A stretch of DNA of 45,073 bases from Desulfobacterales bacterium (GTDB lineage Bacteria; Desulfobacterota; Desulfobacteria; Desulfobacterales; Desulfolunaceae): assembly GCA_022360815.1 (NCBI GenBank), contig JAKSCC010000057.1, forward strand, positions 1-45,073, given 5' to 3'. The notes under the pieces are model-generated. The model was not told where the DNA came from. It worked only from the letters and a program-made list of their open reading frames with translations, and ran no database searches. Positions 8,695 through 16,697 of the stretch are shown in pieces. The position numbers and the translations under genes were made by a program. Each line of letters begins with the position of its first letter. Within the stretch, counting starts at the first letter, position 1.

Positions 8695-9207
8695 TCACTC
8701 TATTCCCTGGATAGCATGTAAAAGCCGTTCTGCATAAGGGGAGCCTTCTTTGCGAAGCTTTCGGTAGACCTTAAGCGCCTTTTCTATCTGAGCGGTTTTA
8801 TCGTAGAGCATCCCCAGGCGAAAGGTTGTCTTCGTGTCTCTTGGCTTTAGGATTGAGGCTTTGGCAAAGGCCTCCAGAGCCCCAAAGTAGTCTCCCCGTG
8901 TATCCTGAAGATCTCCAAGTCGATAGAGTATATCCCAATTCTCAGGATCGTTACGCTGCCCCTTTTTTAAGGTGTCAATCGCGCGAGAGGTTTTTCCCAT
9001 CTCTTCATAGCACTGGCTCAAGAGAAGGGCGGCATCGGATGCTGTTCCCTTCTCTTTCTCAAAGGATTTTTCCAAACGCCGTGACGCCTTTTTGTATGCT
9101 TCATCCTGAAACAGTGACAGGCCTTCATCGTAGAGAGGCCCAGCACAAAGGGGGGTTACCAGAAAAAGAGTCCCAGCCATCCAAAGAACAGATACCACCC
9201 AGCGCAT
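8695..9207 (-). CDS. Exported TPR-repeat protein
   Basis: 170 residues. The first 22 form a signal peptide (positive MR, hydrophobic [14 protein letters not shown], then TPLCAG, a possible signal peptidase cut after CAG or, with the Cys, a weak lipobox). The rest is tetratricopeptide repeats: about 24-57, 58-90, 91-124 ([20 protein letters not shown]) and 125-158. TPRs mediate protein contacts; the partner is unknown. It is on the same strand as prmA (158 bases upstream) and asd (68 bases downstream). No enzymatic residues are seen. Confidence 0.75.
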   Translation of the reverse strand: MRWVVSVLWMAGTLFLVTPLCAGPLYDEGLSLFQDEAYKKASRRLEKSFEKEKGTASDAALLLSQCYEEMGKTSRAIDTLKKGQRNDPENWDILYRLGDLQDTRGDYFGALEAFAKASILKPRDTKTTFRLGMLYDKTAQIEKALKVYRKLRKEGSPYAERLLHAIQGIE

Positions 9208-9365
9208 AAACGATCCCCTATTTTTCTATTTATCTATCCTAAATATATGAGTCGTTTTTCCTACTAACCATAAAACAGGGTAAGGCTGCAAGAAGATGTT
9301 CTTCACGAAACTATTATTGCAACCTGCTTTACACAAAGCAACAACGCCACCAATCCACAAATTGC

Positions 9366-10286
9366 TTAGCAGGTTTTGGCCGCCACATAGACCATCCAGG
9401 ACTCCTCAATCTCTTTTTCAACCACTCGAAACCCTTTCTCCAGAAGTTTCTCTTCCACCATAGGGCCTTTTTCCACCAAAATTCCCGAAAGAATCACCAG
9501 GGAGTCGTCATGGATTACTTTGTGAATATCAGAGAGAAGGGTCACCACCACCTCAGCCAAAATATTGGCCACCACAAGGTCATAACTCTTCTCTGTGGCA
9601 TCAATCAGGTTGTTGCAGGTTACCCCAAAGAGATGATCCACCCCATTCAGCGTTAAATTCTCCTTCGCCGTCTCCACAGCCACCGGGTCATTGTCCACCC
9701 CAAGGCCTCCCGCAGCCCCGCCCAGCCCGGCTGCCACCAGAAGAATACCCGAGCCGGTACCGACATCCAACACGCTGACCCCTTTTTGGATATATTTTTC
9801 AATCATCTCCACACAAAGACGGGTGGTGGGATGGGTTCCGGTGCCAAAGGCCATGCCCGGATCGATGGCGATCACCTTCTCGTCTTTGGCTGGCTCGTAG
9901 CTCTCCCAGGTGGGCTTTACCACAAAACGATCGGTGAGATGCACCGGTTTAAAATTCTCTTTCCAGGACTCGTTCCAATCTGTGTCAGGGATCTCCTGAG
10001 TCTCCAGTTTCCAACTTATCTTGGCTCTCTCTTCCAACGCATTGAGGCGAACTTTGAGGTTTTCAAGTAAGGTCGCATTCGTCTCGCCGGCCTCAACGTA
10101 GCCGGTCACCACGTACTCTTCATCCCGATTGCACCCACCGGGGTCCCACCCCTCTACCGGCTCTTCATCGGGAAGGGTGATGGAGACAGAGTCGATACCT
10201 GAGGCATCAAAGGCCTCGGCCACCAGTTCGTCGGCGGGAAGATCTCCGCCTTTTTCATAGACAACACGTATCTCAAGCCATGCCAT
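9366..10286 (-). CDS. prmA: Ribosomal protein L11 methyltransferase
   Basis: 306 residues, close to the usual 293-310. It trimethylates lysines and the N-terminus of L11 using S-adenosylmethionine. The family signature DPGMAFGTGTHPTTRLC lies at about 156-172 and the SAM-binding loop VLDVGTGSGIL at about 186-196, with VVANILAEV as the post-catalytic NxLA-type motif. I chose the ATG at 10286 because AAGGAG sits nine bases upstream and the product then starts as the family does; a longer frame running back into the radical SAM gene is not supported. It starts four bases after that gene's stop, so the two are co-translated. A second, diverged PrmA-like gene lies at 15512-16357. Confidence 0.94.
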   Translation of the reverse strand: MAWLEIRVVYEKGGDLPADELVAEAFDASGIDSVSITLPDEEPVEGWDPGGCNRDEEYVVTGYVEAGETNATLLENLKVRLNALEERAKISWKLETQEIPDTDWNESWKENFKPVHLTDRFVVKPTWESYEPAKDEKVIAIDPGMAFGTGTHPTTRLCVEMIEKYIQKGVSVLDVGTGSGILLVAAGLGGAAGGLGVDNDPVAVETAKENLTLNGVDHLFGVTCNNLIDATEKSYDLVVANILAEVVVTLLSDIHKVIHDDSLVILSGILVEKGPMVEEKLLEKGFRVVEKEIEESWMVYVAAKTC

Positions 10287-10290
10287 GGCA

Positions 10291-11673
10291 CTATCTCCTT
10301 TTGATTCGACGCTTCGGCTTTTCTCTCTTTTTGGGCGCCGGCTTCTCAATATTTCGTCCTCCCGGGCGGGAGGCATACATCTCTTTTGACGGGTTGAAAT
10401 AACCGTGTTTCAAATTAGGAAACGCTTTTTCCAACCGAGTGATCATCTTTTTAATACCGATGGGCAACCCCAAAGCACCAGCCTCGGACATCTGCGCATG
10501 GTAGAGCACGGGGTCGAAGTTGAGGTTTCGCCACTGAATCAAATCCACCCCATGGGCCTCAATAAACCGGCACAATGCGTCAAACTCTTCAGGGGTATCG
10601 GTAATCCCAGGGCTGTTGAGATAGTTGATCGCCTTGTACCGACCATGGCTTTTGGCCACGTCAAAGCTCTCTACCACATCTTCAAAACGGTATCCGTTGG
10701 GTCGAAAGTAGGCTGTGTAGATTTCGGGCCGCACACTGTTCATGCTCGCGCGAATGGAGTCGAGACCTGCATCAAAAAGGCGATCCAGCACCTTGGGAAG
10801 ACTGGCATTGGTGTTCATATTGATGGTGCCCCGGTCTGTTGATTTCCGAATCAACTTGATGGCAGGCTCAATGACTTCAGCAGCCAAAAGAGGGTCTCCC
10901 TCACACCCCTGGCCAAAACTGACCACCCCGTCTGGAACCGTTTCAAAATGTGCCAGGGCAACGCCTGCAATCTCTTCCGGGGTCGGGGTAAAGTCGATGC
11001 GGTCCTGACAATTTGATATCTTTACGGCACTCTGATGGGAAATACACCCCAGACACCGGGCGTTGCACTGCCGTGATGTGGGAAGAGGGGCTTCGCAGCG
11101 CCCAATAAAAAGGTTTTTAGCGGCAGGGCATCCATAGGTTAACGCACACTTTTCAAGGTGACGAAAAAGCCTGTTTTCCGGATGGGTTTCCCGTCTTGTA
11201 TCCACCCCTTTTTGGACTTCTGGAATTGGCATAAGCCGAAGCTCCTGCCTTGGCTCTGCATCCACCTGGCACGAGGCCACGCGAAAGCCATCGTCGTACC
11301 ACCCCACAGCGCAATAGGAGAAGAGTGGCAGCGGGTCGGCTCCTTCGTCCGACTCACAGGCCGCCTGGGCGGTATTGACATACCCTGGCGAGTTAAATGC
11401 TGAAACGGGGTAGATCCGCTCAGATGGATCAAAGGGGTTGTGGGTAAGCACTTCCACTCGGCCTTCTTCAATATTCCACACCACCGGATACCGATCGGGA
11501 AGACGCATCAGCTCCCCGCCATCGGGCATAAAGAGGGTTTCCCCCACAGTTAGAGGTATATGAAGTGCACCGCTAAGTCCGACGGCCGCATACCCTTCAA
11601 TATCAAAAATTTCTCCCTTTTCATTGGACACAAGCGCGCCAATGAGTCTCTCTTTTCTCTGTCCTTTTGCCAC
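10291..11673 (-). CDS. Radical SAM protein of unknown substrate, upstream of prmA
   Basis: 460 residues. The radical SAM cluster motif CNARCLGC (Cys203, Cys207, Cys210; CX3CX2C) follows a roughly 200-residue N-terminal region with further cysteines at 176, 182 and 193. After it come the GQGCEGDPLL (SAM-binding) and NMNTNASLP/SIRASMNSVR strands of a radical SAM barrel; the C-terminus is a basic tail rich in K, R and P. The start is GTG: no in-frame ATG lies near. A TATAAT-like -10 lies about 25 bases upstream on the minus strand. Homologues without known function occur in other Desulfobacterota as far as I recall. Tight coupling to prmA suggests a translation-related modification, which is inference. 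Confidence 0.82.
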   Translation of the reverse strand: MAKGQRKERLIGALVSNEKGEIFDIEGYAAVGLSGALHIPLTVGETLFMPDGGELMRLPDRYPVVWNIEEGRVEVLTHNPFDPSERIYPVSAFNSPGYVNTAQAACESDEGADPLPLFSYCAVGWYDDGFRVASCQVDAEPRQELRLMPIPEVQKGVDTRRETHPENRLFRHLEKCALTYGCPAAKNLFIGRCEAPLPTSRQCNARCLGCISHQSAVKISNCQDRIDFTPTPEEIAGVALAHFETVPDGVVSFGQGCEGDPLLAAEVIEPAIKLIRKSTDRGTINMNTNASLPKVLDRLFDAGLDSIRASMNSVRPEIYTAYFRPNGYRFEDVVESFDVAKSHGRYKAINYLNSPGITDTPEEFDALCRFIEAHGVDLIQWRNLNFDPVLYHAQMSEAGALGLPIGIKKMITRLEKAFPNLKHGYFNPSKEMYASRPGGRNIEKPAPKKREKPKRRIKRR

Positions 11674-12024
11674 TGGAATTGTTTCCCATTATCTATTATA
11701 TTTAAAAGGATTTATCAAAAATATTGCCTAAATGGGCATCTTGCCTGTATATAGAGGTACATCCTGAAGCGGGACGCCCTTTTGTACCATAAAGGTAAAA
11801 GCGGTCAAACCGTCTTTTTTTCGGCAGGATATCGTCTAAAGCGTTGGCGGAAAGCTTTGGCTGTGCCGGAAAGCCGCACCTGCACCCACGGTCTTCTCCA
11901 TGCTTTAACCATTCCCTCTGAACTGTGGATTGTCAAAGAGTTACACGCTCTTTTCTCTTGAGCAGTTTGGACCTTCTAACCCATCACCTGCAACATAAAA
12001 GAAACGATTTGGGAAGAATTACGA
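11674..12024. other. Divergent intergenic region between radical SAM gene and helicase
   Basis: 351 bases without a gene. It holds, on the minus strand, a TATAAT hexamer near 11694-11700 for the radical SAM gene, and a small hairpin AAAGAG/CTCTTT near 11935-11953. A short CGGT/ACCG hairpin with a T-run near 11800-11820 could be a weak plus-strand terminator. The promoter of the helicase gene must be here, but I see no convincing -35/-10 pair. Confidence 0.4.
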
Positions 12025-14223
12025 TTGATACGAAACCTATTTAAACGCATAGCGCAATTTTTTACGGGCTCCAGTTCGGACGACGACAATTCAGCCATCC
12101 CCTTTGCAGAACACTCACGAAAGAAAGCGGCAGAACTCTCCAAAAAAGAGCGGGCCGAAAGGCAGCGTCGGGCTCGAGATAAAAAGCAGAGCCCCGTTAC
12201 CAAAACAGCCGATCGCCCTCAAAAGGGTACGGCACGTGGAAAATCAGATGTTCAATCTGAAAAGCGGGTCCCCTCATCCCGTGCAACTCGTTCTCAAAAC
12301 GGAAAGGCCACCCAGCAAGCTCCCCAACGCAAAGTTCAAAAAGAAAAACCGGTAAAAGAGACCCAAAGGCAACCTCGCAAACCGGCCTGGAGTCTTGATG
12401 AATTTCAGGTTCCAGAAAAGGAAGGGGAAGTTCGATTCCACGACCTTGACCTTCCTGTCAAGCTGATGCGCGGTATCTTTGATCTGGGATTTCAGTATAC
12501 CACCCCCATTCAGGCGGGCTGCCTTCCTGAAACCCTTAAGGGCCGAGATGCCATCGGCAAAGCCCAGACTGGCACAGGAAAAAGTGCTGCCTTTCTTATC
12601 ACCATCATCAACCACCTCGCCAAACACCCCATGCGCGGAGGCCCTGAAAAGGGGTTTCCCCGTGCTCTGGTTCTTGCTCCCACAAGGGAGTTGGCTCTTC
12701 AGATTGAAAAAGACGCCAGAAACCTCTGTAAGTTTACCCCTTATAGAATTCTCTCGCTTTTTGGTGGAACAGGATATGATAAGCAAAAAAAGGGAATGGC
12801 CGGATCCGTCGACATTGTTGTGGCCACTCCGGGGCGCCTGATTGACTTTAAGAATCAAAAGCTCGTGGACCTCTCCCGTGTGGAGATTCTTGTAATCGAT
12901 GAAGCCGATCGCATGCTCGATATGGGATTTATTCCCGATATCCGCAAGATCGTCTATGCGACCCCTCATAAAGACCAAAGACAGACCCTCTTCTTCAGTG
13001 CCACCTACTCCAGCGATGTCACCCGCCTTGCCGAGCAGTGGACCCGTGATCCACACCGTGTGGAGATCGAACCAGAGAAGGTTGAGTCGGAATCTGTGGA
13101 CCAGAAGGTCTTTTTGGTGACCACCGATGAGAAGTTCCCTCTTCTCTACAACCTCATCCACACCCGAAACCTCACCAAAGTCCTTGTCTTCACCAATCGG
13201 CGCGACCAGGCTCGTCGCCTTGCCGAACGCCTTAATAAATATAAGGTAAAGGCAGATCTCCTTTCTGGAGAGGTGGCTCAAAACAAACGAATCAGAGCCC
13301 TGGAAGATTTCCGATCAGGCAAAGTACAAGTCCTTGTGGCGACAGATGTGGCGGCCCGAGGTCTTCACATTGATGAGATCAGCCACGTCATCAACTACAA
13401 TCTTCCTCAGGATGCCGAGCACTATGTTCACCGCATCGGCCGTACCGGTCGAGCGGGTGCCACAGGCACTTCTGTCAGCTTCGCCTGTGAGGAAGACTCT
13501 TACTACATCCCGGCCATCGAAGAGCTTTTGGGACACAAGCTCTCCTGTGAATACCCGGAAGATACACTTCTTGTCACCCTTCCCTCACCCACACGAACGC
13601 CCAAAGTGCGTCAGGAAAGCGAGGATGAGCCCCAAAAACAACCTCGTAAAAAATCACCCCGCACGCGCCAGAGCCAAGAGGAAAAACCCAAGGAATCTGC
13701 AGGGGCTACGGAAGACGAAAAAGAGAAAGAAGAGGGTGTAGGTGCTGAGAAAGAGCGTGCTGAAAAAACCACCCCCCCAAAAAGAGCTCCACGCCGCAGA
13801 TCTCACAGCGCAAGGCAAGCCGCTCAAAAAGAGAATGGACCCAAGGAGCCTACCGGTAAAAAGCCAGAGGGTGAGCAACCAAAACCCGAAAAGAAAAGCA
13901 AACCACAGGCCAAACCAAAGCTTAGAAAAACGGAGGCCCCTCTCCCTCTTTTCACCGAGGATAAGCCTGAGGTGCTCCAGACCAAAACAGACCACCCCAA
14001 AGAGGCTCTGGCAACCACCCCAGATATCCAGAGCCCAGGTGAGACGGTCGAGACGGAGGTAAAGGAGGAGCCAACCAACCCCCTTGAGCCCAACACAAAG
14101 GCCAGTCCAAAACCAAGACATCGGCCCAAGGCTCCACGCACCACAAGGACACCCCATGCTCCGAAATACAAAAAGAAGCCGGGCAACCGTTACAGCAAAA
14201 CACCGACCCGTAGAGACTCATAA
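12025..14223 (+). CDS. DEAD-box ATP-dependent RNA helicase, RhlB-type, with long charged tails
   Basis: 732 residues. The helicase core (about 138-500) has all family motifs: Q motif region FQYTTPIQ, motif I AQTGTGKS (Ser instead of the commoner Thr), PTRELA, TPGR, DEAD at 292-295, SAT at 325-327, ARGLHI and HRIGRTGRAG. It resembles Pseudomonas-type RhlB (DLGF..TPIQ..LKGRDAIG) more than RhlE. The first 120 residues and the last 200 are low-complexity and rich in Lys, Arg, Pro, Glu and Gln, probably RNA-binding or partner-binding. The start is TTG; GGGAAG lies upstream and no in-frame ATG is near, so the exact start is uncertain. It is plus-strand, alone between divergent and terminated neighbours. 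It likely unwinds structured mRNA in decay or ribosome assembly. Confidence 0.9.
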   Translation: MIRNLFKRIAQFFTGSSSDDDNSAIPFAEHSRKKAAELSKKERAERQRRARDKKQSPVTKTADRPQKGTARGKSDVQSEKRVPSSRATRSQNGKATQQAPQRKVQKEKPVKETQRQPRKPAWSLDEFQVPEKEGEVRFHDLDLPVKLMRGIFDLGFQYTTPIQAGCLPETLKGRDAIGKAQTGTGKSAAFLITIINHLAKHPMRGGPEKGFPRALVLAPTRELALQIEKDARNLCKFTPYRILSLFGGTGYDKQKKGMAGSVDIVVATPGRLIDFKNQKLVDLSRVEILVIDEADRMLDMGFIPDIRKIVYATPHKDQRQTLFFSATYSSDVTRLAEQWTRDPHRVEIEPEKVESESVDQKVFLVTTDEKFPLLYNLIHTRNLTKVLVFTNRRDQARRLAERLNKYKVKADLLSGEVAQNKRIRALEDFRSGKVQVLVATDVAARGLHIDEISHVINYNLPQDAEHYVHRIGRTGRAGATGTSVSFACEEDSYYIPAIEELLGHKLSCEYPEDTLLVTLPSPTRTPKVRQESEDEPQKQPRKKSPRTRQSQEEKPKESAGATEDEKEKEEGVGAEKERAEKTTPPKRAPRRRSHSARQAAQKENGPKEPTGKKPEGEQPKPEKKSKPQAKPKLRKTEAPLPLFTEDKPEVLQTKTDHPKEALATTPDIQSPGETVETEVKEEPTNPLEPNTKASPKPRHRPKAPRTTRTPHAPKYKKKPGNRYSKTPTRRDS

Positions 14224-14235
14224 TTAAAAAAGTGT

Positions 14236-14279
14236 CCCATAAAAAAAAGCGCCGTTTTTTCGGCGCTTTTTTTTATGGG
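14236..14279 (+). terminator. Strong intrinsic terminator after the helicase gene
   Basis: A perfect 19-base stem: CCCAT plus eight As plus GCGCCG (14236-14254) against CGGCGC plus eight Ts plus ATGGG (14261-14279), with a six-T loop. It works in the plus direction and, by symmetry, also in the minus direction. Confidence 0.93.
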
Positions 14280-14354
14280 CTACCCAACAATTTAGGGTTA
14301 CCATTGGCTTTAAGGAAAACACTCTATCTCAAACCGCAAAAACAACAGGTGACC

Positions 14355-14963
14355 ATGCCAAACCCAATTAAACTTCTTCTTTTCGATATCGGTGGTGTTT
14401 TTATCAAGCTCTCAGGAGTCCACCAGATGCTGGAATGGACCAAAGGTCTCCATACCGAAGAGGATCTCTGGCAACTCTGGCTCAACTCCCCTTCGGTCAA
14501 AAGCTTTGAGACAGGACAAATATCCCCCCACACCTTTGCCCAAGAGTTTATCAAAGAGTTTTCCCTTCCCGTCTCCACCGACACCTTTATTCAAACCTTT
14601 GTCACATGGACCACCCTGCCATACACGGGAGGACGGAAGCTTATGGAAAGGCTAAACGGGCACTTCACCACAGCCTCTCTCTCTAATACCAACATCCTCC
14701 ACTGGACCAACCTTTGCAAAACCCAGGACATCGAATCCCTCTTTCACCACAACTTTCCGTCTCACCGTATGCGTATCATGAAGCCGGACCCCACAATTTT
14801 TGAGGTGGTGTTGGACCGCCTTGAAACCACACCGGAAGAGACCCTCTTTTTTGATGACACCCAGGCCAATATTGATGCCGCTCTATCCCTTGGGATTGGG
14901 GCTCACCAGGTTTGTGGTGTTTCTGAACTGCAAGAAAAATTAATGGAGCTTGATATATTGTGA
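14355..14963 (+). CDS. HAD-superfamily hydrolase, YihX-like
   Basis: 202 residues. Motif I is LLLFDIGGVFI near the N-terminus (the nucleophile Asp is followed by GGV, as in YihX-type phosphatases where the second Asp is replaced), motif II the Ser of SLSNTN, motif III the Lys of MKPDPTIF and motif IV FFDDT. A helical cap follows motif I, typical of subclass IA. Probably a sugar- or nucleotide-phosphate phosphatase; the substrate cannot be told. The frame extends 41 codons upstream, but that stretch begins inside the preceding terminator hairpin, so I start at the ATG at 14355, which gives a standard N-terminus. The DksA-like pseudogene follows after 20 bases on the same strand. Confidence 0.85.
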   Translation: MPNPIKLLLFDIGGVFIKLSGVHQMLEWTKGLHTEEDLWQLWLNSPSVKSFETGQISPHTFAQEFIKEFSLPVSTDTFIQTFVTWTTLPYTGGRKLMERLNGHFTTASLSNTNILHWTNLCKTQDIESLFHHNFPSHRMRIMKPDPTIFEVVLDRLETTPEETLFFDDTQANIDAALSLGIGAHQVCGVSELQEKLMELDIL

Positions 14964-14983
14964 CACCTAAACAGCATCACGAA

Positions 14984-15310
14984 ATGAGACAGATTATCGA
15001 GAGCCTTATCAAAGAGATTCACCAGGAACTCGAAGCCTCTGCGGATGCATCCAAAACCGCCGTGACACCCGACAGTGCCATCGGTCGTATATCCCGAGTG
15101 GAGGCGATGTAAACTCGGCACATAGGAGAGGCATCCGCTCGCGCCCGTAAAGAGCGGCTGGCACTTTTGAAAAAAGCTTTGGATGCCATTGATGATGGGG
15201 ACTATGGACTTTGTGAGGGATGCGAGGAGCCCATTCCTTTTGCAAGACTCAAACTGATTCCTGAAGCGACCCTTTGTGTCGCATGTGCTTCATCCATTGA
15301 GATAACCTAA
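14984..15310 (+). pseudogene. TraR/DksA-type zinc-finger protein interrupted by an in-frame TAA
   Basis: From the ATG at 14984 the frame reads 42 codons ending PDSAIGRISRVEAM, then a TAA at 15110-15112, then, in the same frame, 65 further codons to a second TAA at 15308-15310. The downstream part, TRHIGEASARARKERLALL then DDGDYGLCEGCEEPIPFARL and CVAC, is the coiled coil and four-cysteine zinc finger of the TraR/DksA family, whose members normally run straight through. With the TAA ignored the length (about 108 residues) and order are exactly those of a small DksA-like protein. A single base change from a Lys, Gln or Glu codon would explain it. DksA proteins bind RNA polymerase through its secondary channel. 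It could be a recent pseudogene, a readthrough site or a sequence error. Confidence 0.8.
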
Positions 15311-15350
15311 TCGATTATTGAAACATGCACTCTCTTTTCTCTTTAGGGGT

Positions 15351-15366
15351 TGTTTCACGTGAAACA
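15351..15366. promoter_or_regulatory. parS site 1 (ParB-binding)
   Basis: TGTTTCACGTGAAACA is a perfect 16-base palindrome identical to the widespread chromosomal parS consensus bound by ParB during origin segregation. It lies between the DksA-like gene and the PrmA-like gene, about 20 kb from the proposed oriC. parA and parB themselves are not in the window. Confidence 0.93.
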
Positions 15367-15431
15367 AAAAATTGATATTGAAAGCTTAAAGCCTCAACAC
15401 CAAATCACATTTAAAAACAACCGCTTAAATA

Positions 15432-15465
15432 CAAACCCTCGAAAACATCATTTTTCGAGGGTTTG
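15432..15465. terminator. Hairpin between converging genes, probable bidirectional terminator
   Basis: CAAACCCTCGAAAA (15432-15445) pairs perfectly with TTTTCGAGGGTTTG (15452-15465) over a six-base loop. Neither side has a long T-run (TTATATG on the plus side, TATTTAAG on the minus side), so termination is likely but not certain. It lies where the plus-strand DksA-like gene meets the minus-strand methyltransferase. Confidence 0.6.
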
Positions 15466-15511
15466 TTATATGCTTCGCACAAAAACATACATTTTGAAAT
15501 TTTGGCAATTT

Positions 15512-16357
15512 TTAGTGGGTTTTAAATGAAGTTGCTTTTTTAAAGTGCAATCCAACCCATTTTCTATCCTCTATTTGCTGTTCAAGGGTAAAATTTGGAC
15601 AAAAGAGATCGATAAGCTTTGCCTCTTCTCCTTTCTGAATACCAGATAAAATAAGCTGGCCACCTGGATCAGCCCATCTTGTGAGTTGAGGAAAAAGGGA
15701 TAAAAGGGTTGGGGTTCGAAGATTGGCTGATATCGTGGTGTATCTTTTTTGAGGGGAAAACTCATCTGCATGGAAAAGTGAGAGACGCTTTTCTACCTGA
15801 TTAAAGCGTGCATTTACCCGCGCATCATGCATCGCAACAGAGTCGATCTCGGTGGCATCGCAGTGAGTCGCTCCAAGAAGAAGCCCTAAAACAGAGAGAA
15901 CGCCTGTACCGCATCCGAGATCGAGCATCTCACCAAAGTGATGCCCTTTTGAAAAGAGGCCCATAAAATACTGGGCGCACATGCGCGTGGTCGGATGGGT
16001 GCCATTTCCGAAACTGATTCCCTCTTCCATAAAAAGGGTCTGTGGATGGTGAGGCGAAGGGGGAAGTTGAGGAGGGGCTACAACCACACCGGGTGCCAAA
16101 TCGTGATACCGATTTAAAGAGCGCACCACCACGGTGCGCCCAAGTACCTGGCGATAAGATAGAAGGTTATCATCCACCACTTCGGATAAAAAGAGACGCG
16201 ACTCCCGTCTGCTCATCCCCATCTGCTGCTTAAGCCAACCAAGTACCTCGGCAGGTGTTTTAGAGAGAAGGCTCTCTCCAACATACGCCACCAGCGTCTC
16301 TTTCACCTTCTGCTTATCCAAAGTGAAGGGAGCCCCCCTCTTTTTCAAGAAGCGCAT
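15512..16357 (-). CDS. PrmA-like class I SAM-dependent methyltransferase
   Basis: 281 residues. EEGISFGNGTHPTTRMC and LDLGCGTGVLS match the PrmA signature and the SAM-binding loop, but the N-terminal half (1-100) differs from PrmA and the NxLA-type motif is replaced by SANLRTPTL, so it is a paralogue of the true prmA at 9366-10286, probably with another target. It starts 44 bases inside the end of the upstream gene and is the last of the minus-strand series mnmE, YkgJ-type, unknown, this gene. The start has no clear ribosome site, consistent with translational coupling. It could also be a small-molecule methyltransferase. Confidence 0.8.
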   Translation of the reverse strand: MRFLKKRGAPFTLDKQKVKETLVAYVGESLLSKTPAEVLGWLKQQMGMSRRESRLFLSEVVDDNLLSYRQVLGRTVVVRSLNRYHDLAPGVVVAPPQLPPSPHHPQTLFMEEGISFGNGTHPTTRMCAQYFMGLFSKGHHFGEMLDLGCGTGVLSVLGLLLGATHCDATEIDSVAMHDARVNARFNQVEKRLSLFHADEFSPQKRYTTISANLRTPTLLSLFPQLTRWADPGGQLILSGIQKGEEAKLIDLFCPNFTLEQQIEDRKWVGLHFKKATSFKTH

Positions 16358-16694
16358 GGTACCACTTCACAAACTCAAAGGAGGCCCGTGCTTTGTCGGT
16401 GTTGTTCATCACGCCCATGGCCAGCTCCATCACCGTCTGGGTGTACTGGTTGGATGGATTCTCGTAACCACACTGCTCCAGAAACTCAGAGATAAGCTGG
16501 TCTACAGTCCGTTTGGACCCATCCACTCGGATATCCAGAGGATCTTTGGGATCATCAAAGGGATTCCAGTTTTCATACCCCTGCTTTAGGATTCGCTTTT
16601 GCCCACGCTTACCCATGGCATCAAAGATGGCTCTCTTTTTGTCGGCCACCTCATTATCACTGTACTCGTTGTGGGTCATCCCAACTGTACCCAT
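16314..16694 (-). CDS. Conserved hypothetical protein
   Basis: 126 residues, acidic and basic patches mixed, no signal peptide, no membrane segment and only one cysteine. The start ATG has GGAGG eight bases upstream, which makes it a real gene. Phrases such as KRGQKRILKQGYENWNPFDDPKDP and a C-terminal helix ARASFEFVKWYHALLEKEG recall an uncharacterised family in sulfate reducers, from memory only. It starts three bases after the stop of the YkgJ-type gene and overlaps the methyltransferase by 44 bases, so all three are probably made together. I cannot give a function. Confidence 0.75.
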   Translation of the reverse strand: MGTVGMTHNEYSDNEVADKKRAIFDAMGKRGQKRILKQGYENWNPFDDPKDPLDIRVDGSKRTVDQLISEFLEQCGYENPSNQYTQTVMELAMGVMNNTDKARASFEFVKWYHALLEKEGGSLHFG

Positions 16695-16697
16695 GCT

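Noticed and set aside
7505-8737. A 410-codon open frame on the plus strand opposite asd
   Set aside because: asd is certain from Cys135 and the nucleotide loop; the opposite frame runs through asd's terminator side and shows no family.
10287-10376. Upstream extension of the prmA frame
   Set aside because: It overlaps the end of the radical SAM gene and adds a basic tail absent from PrmA; the ATG at 10286 has AAGGAG.
13654-14221. Several antisense frames opposite the helicase tail
   Set aside because: They are the reverse reading of Lys/Pro/Glu-rich repeats, giving Leu/Trp/Gly-rich nonsense.
14232-14354. Upstream extension of the HAD hydrolase frame
   Set aside because: It starts within the helicase terminator hairpin and encodes A/T-rich filler; the ATG at 14355 gives a normal N-terminus.
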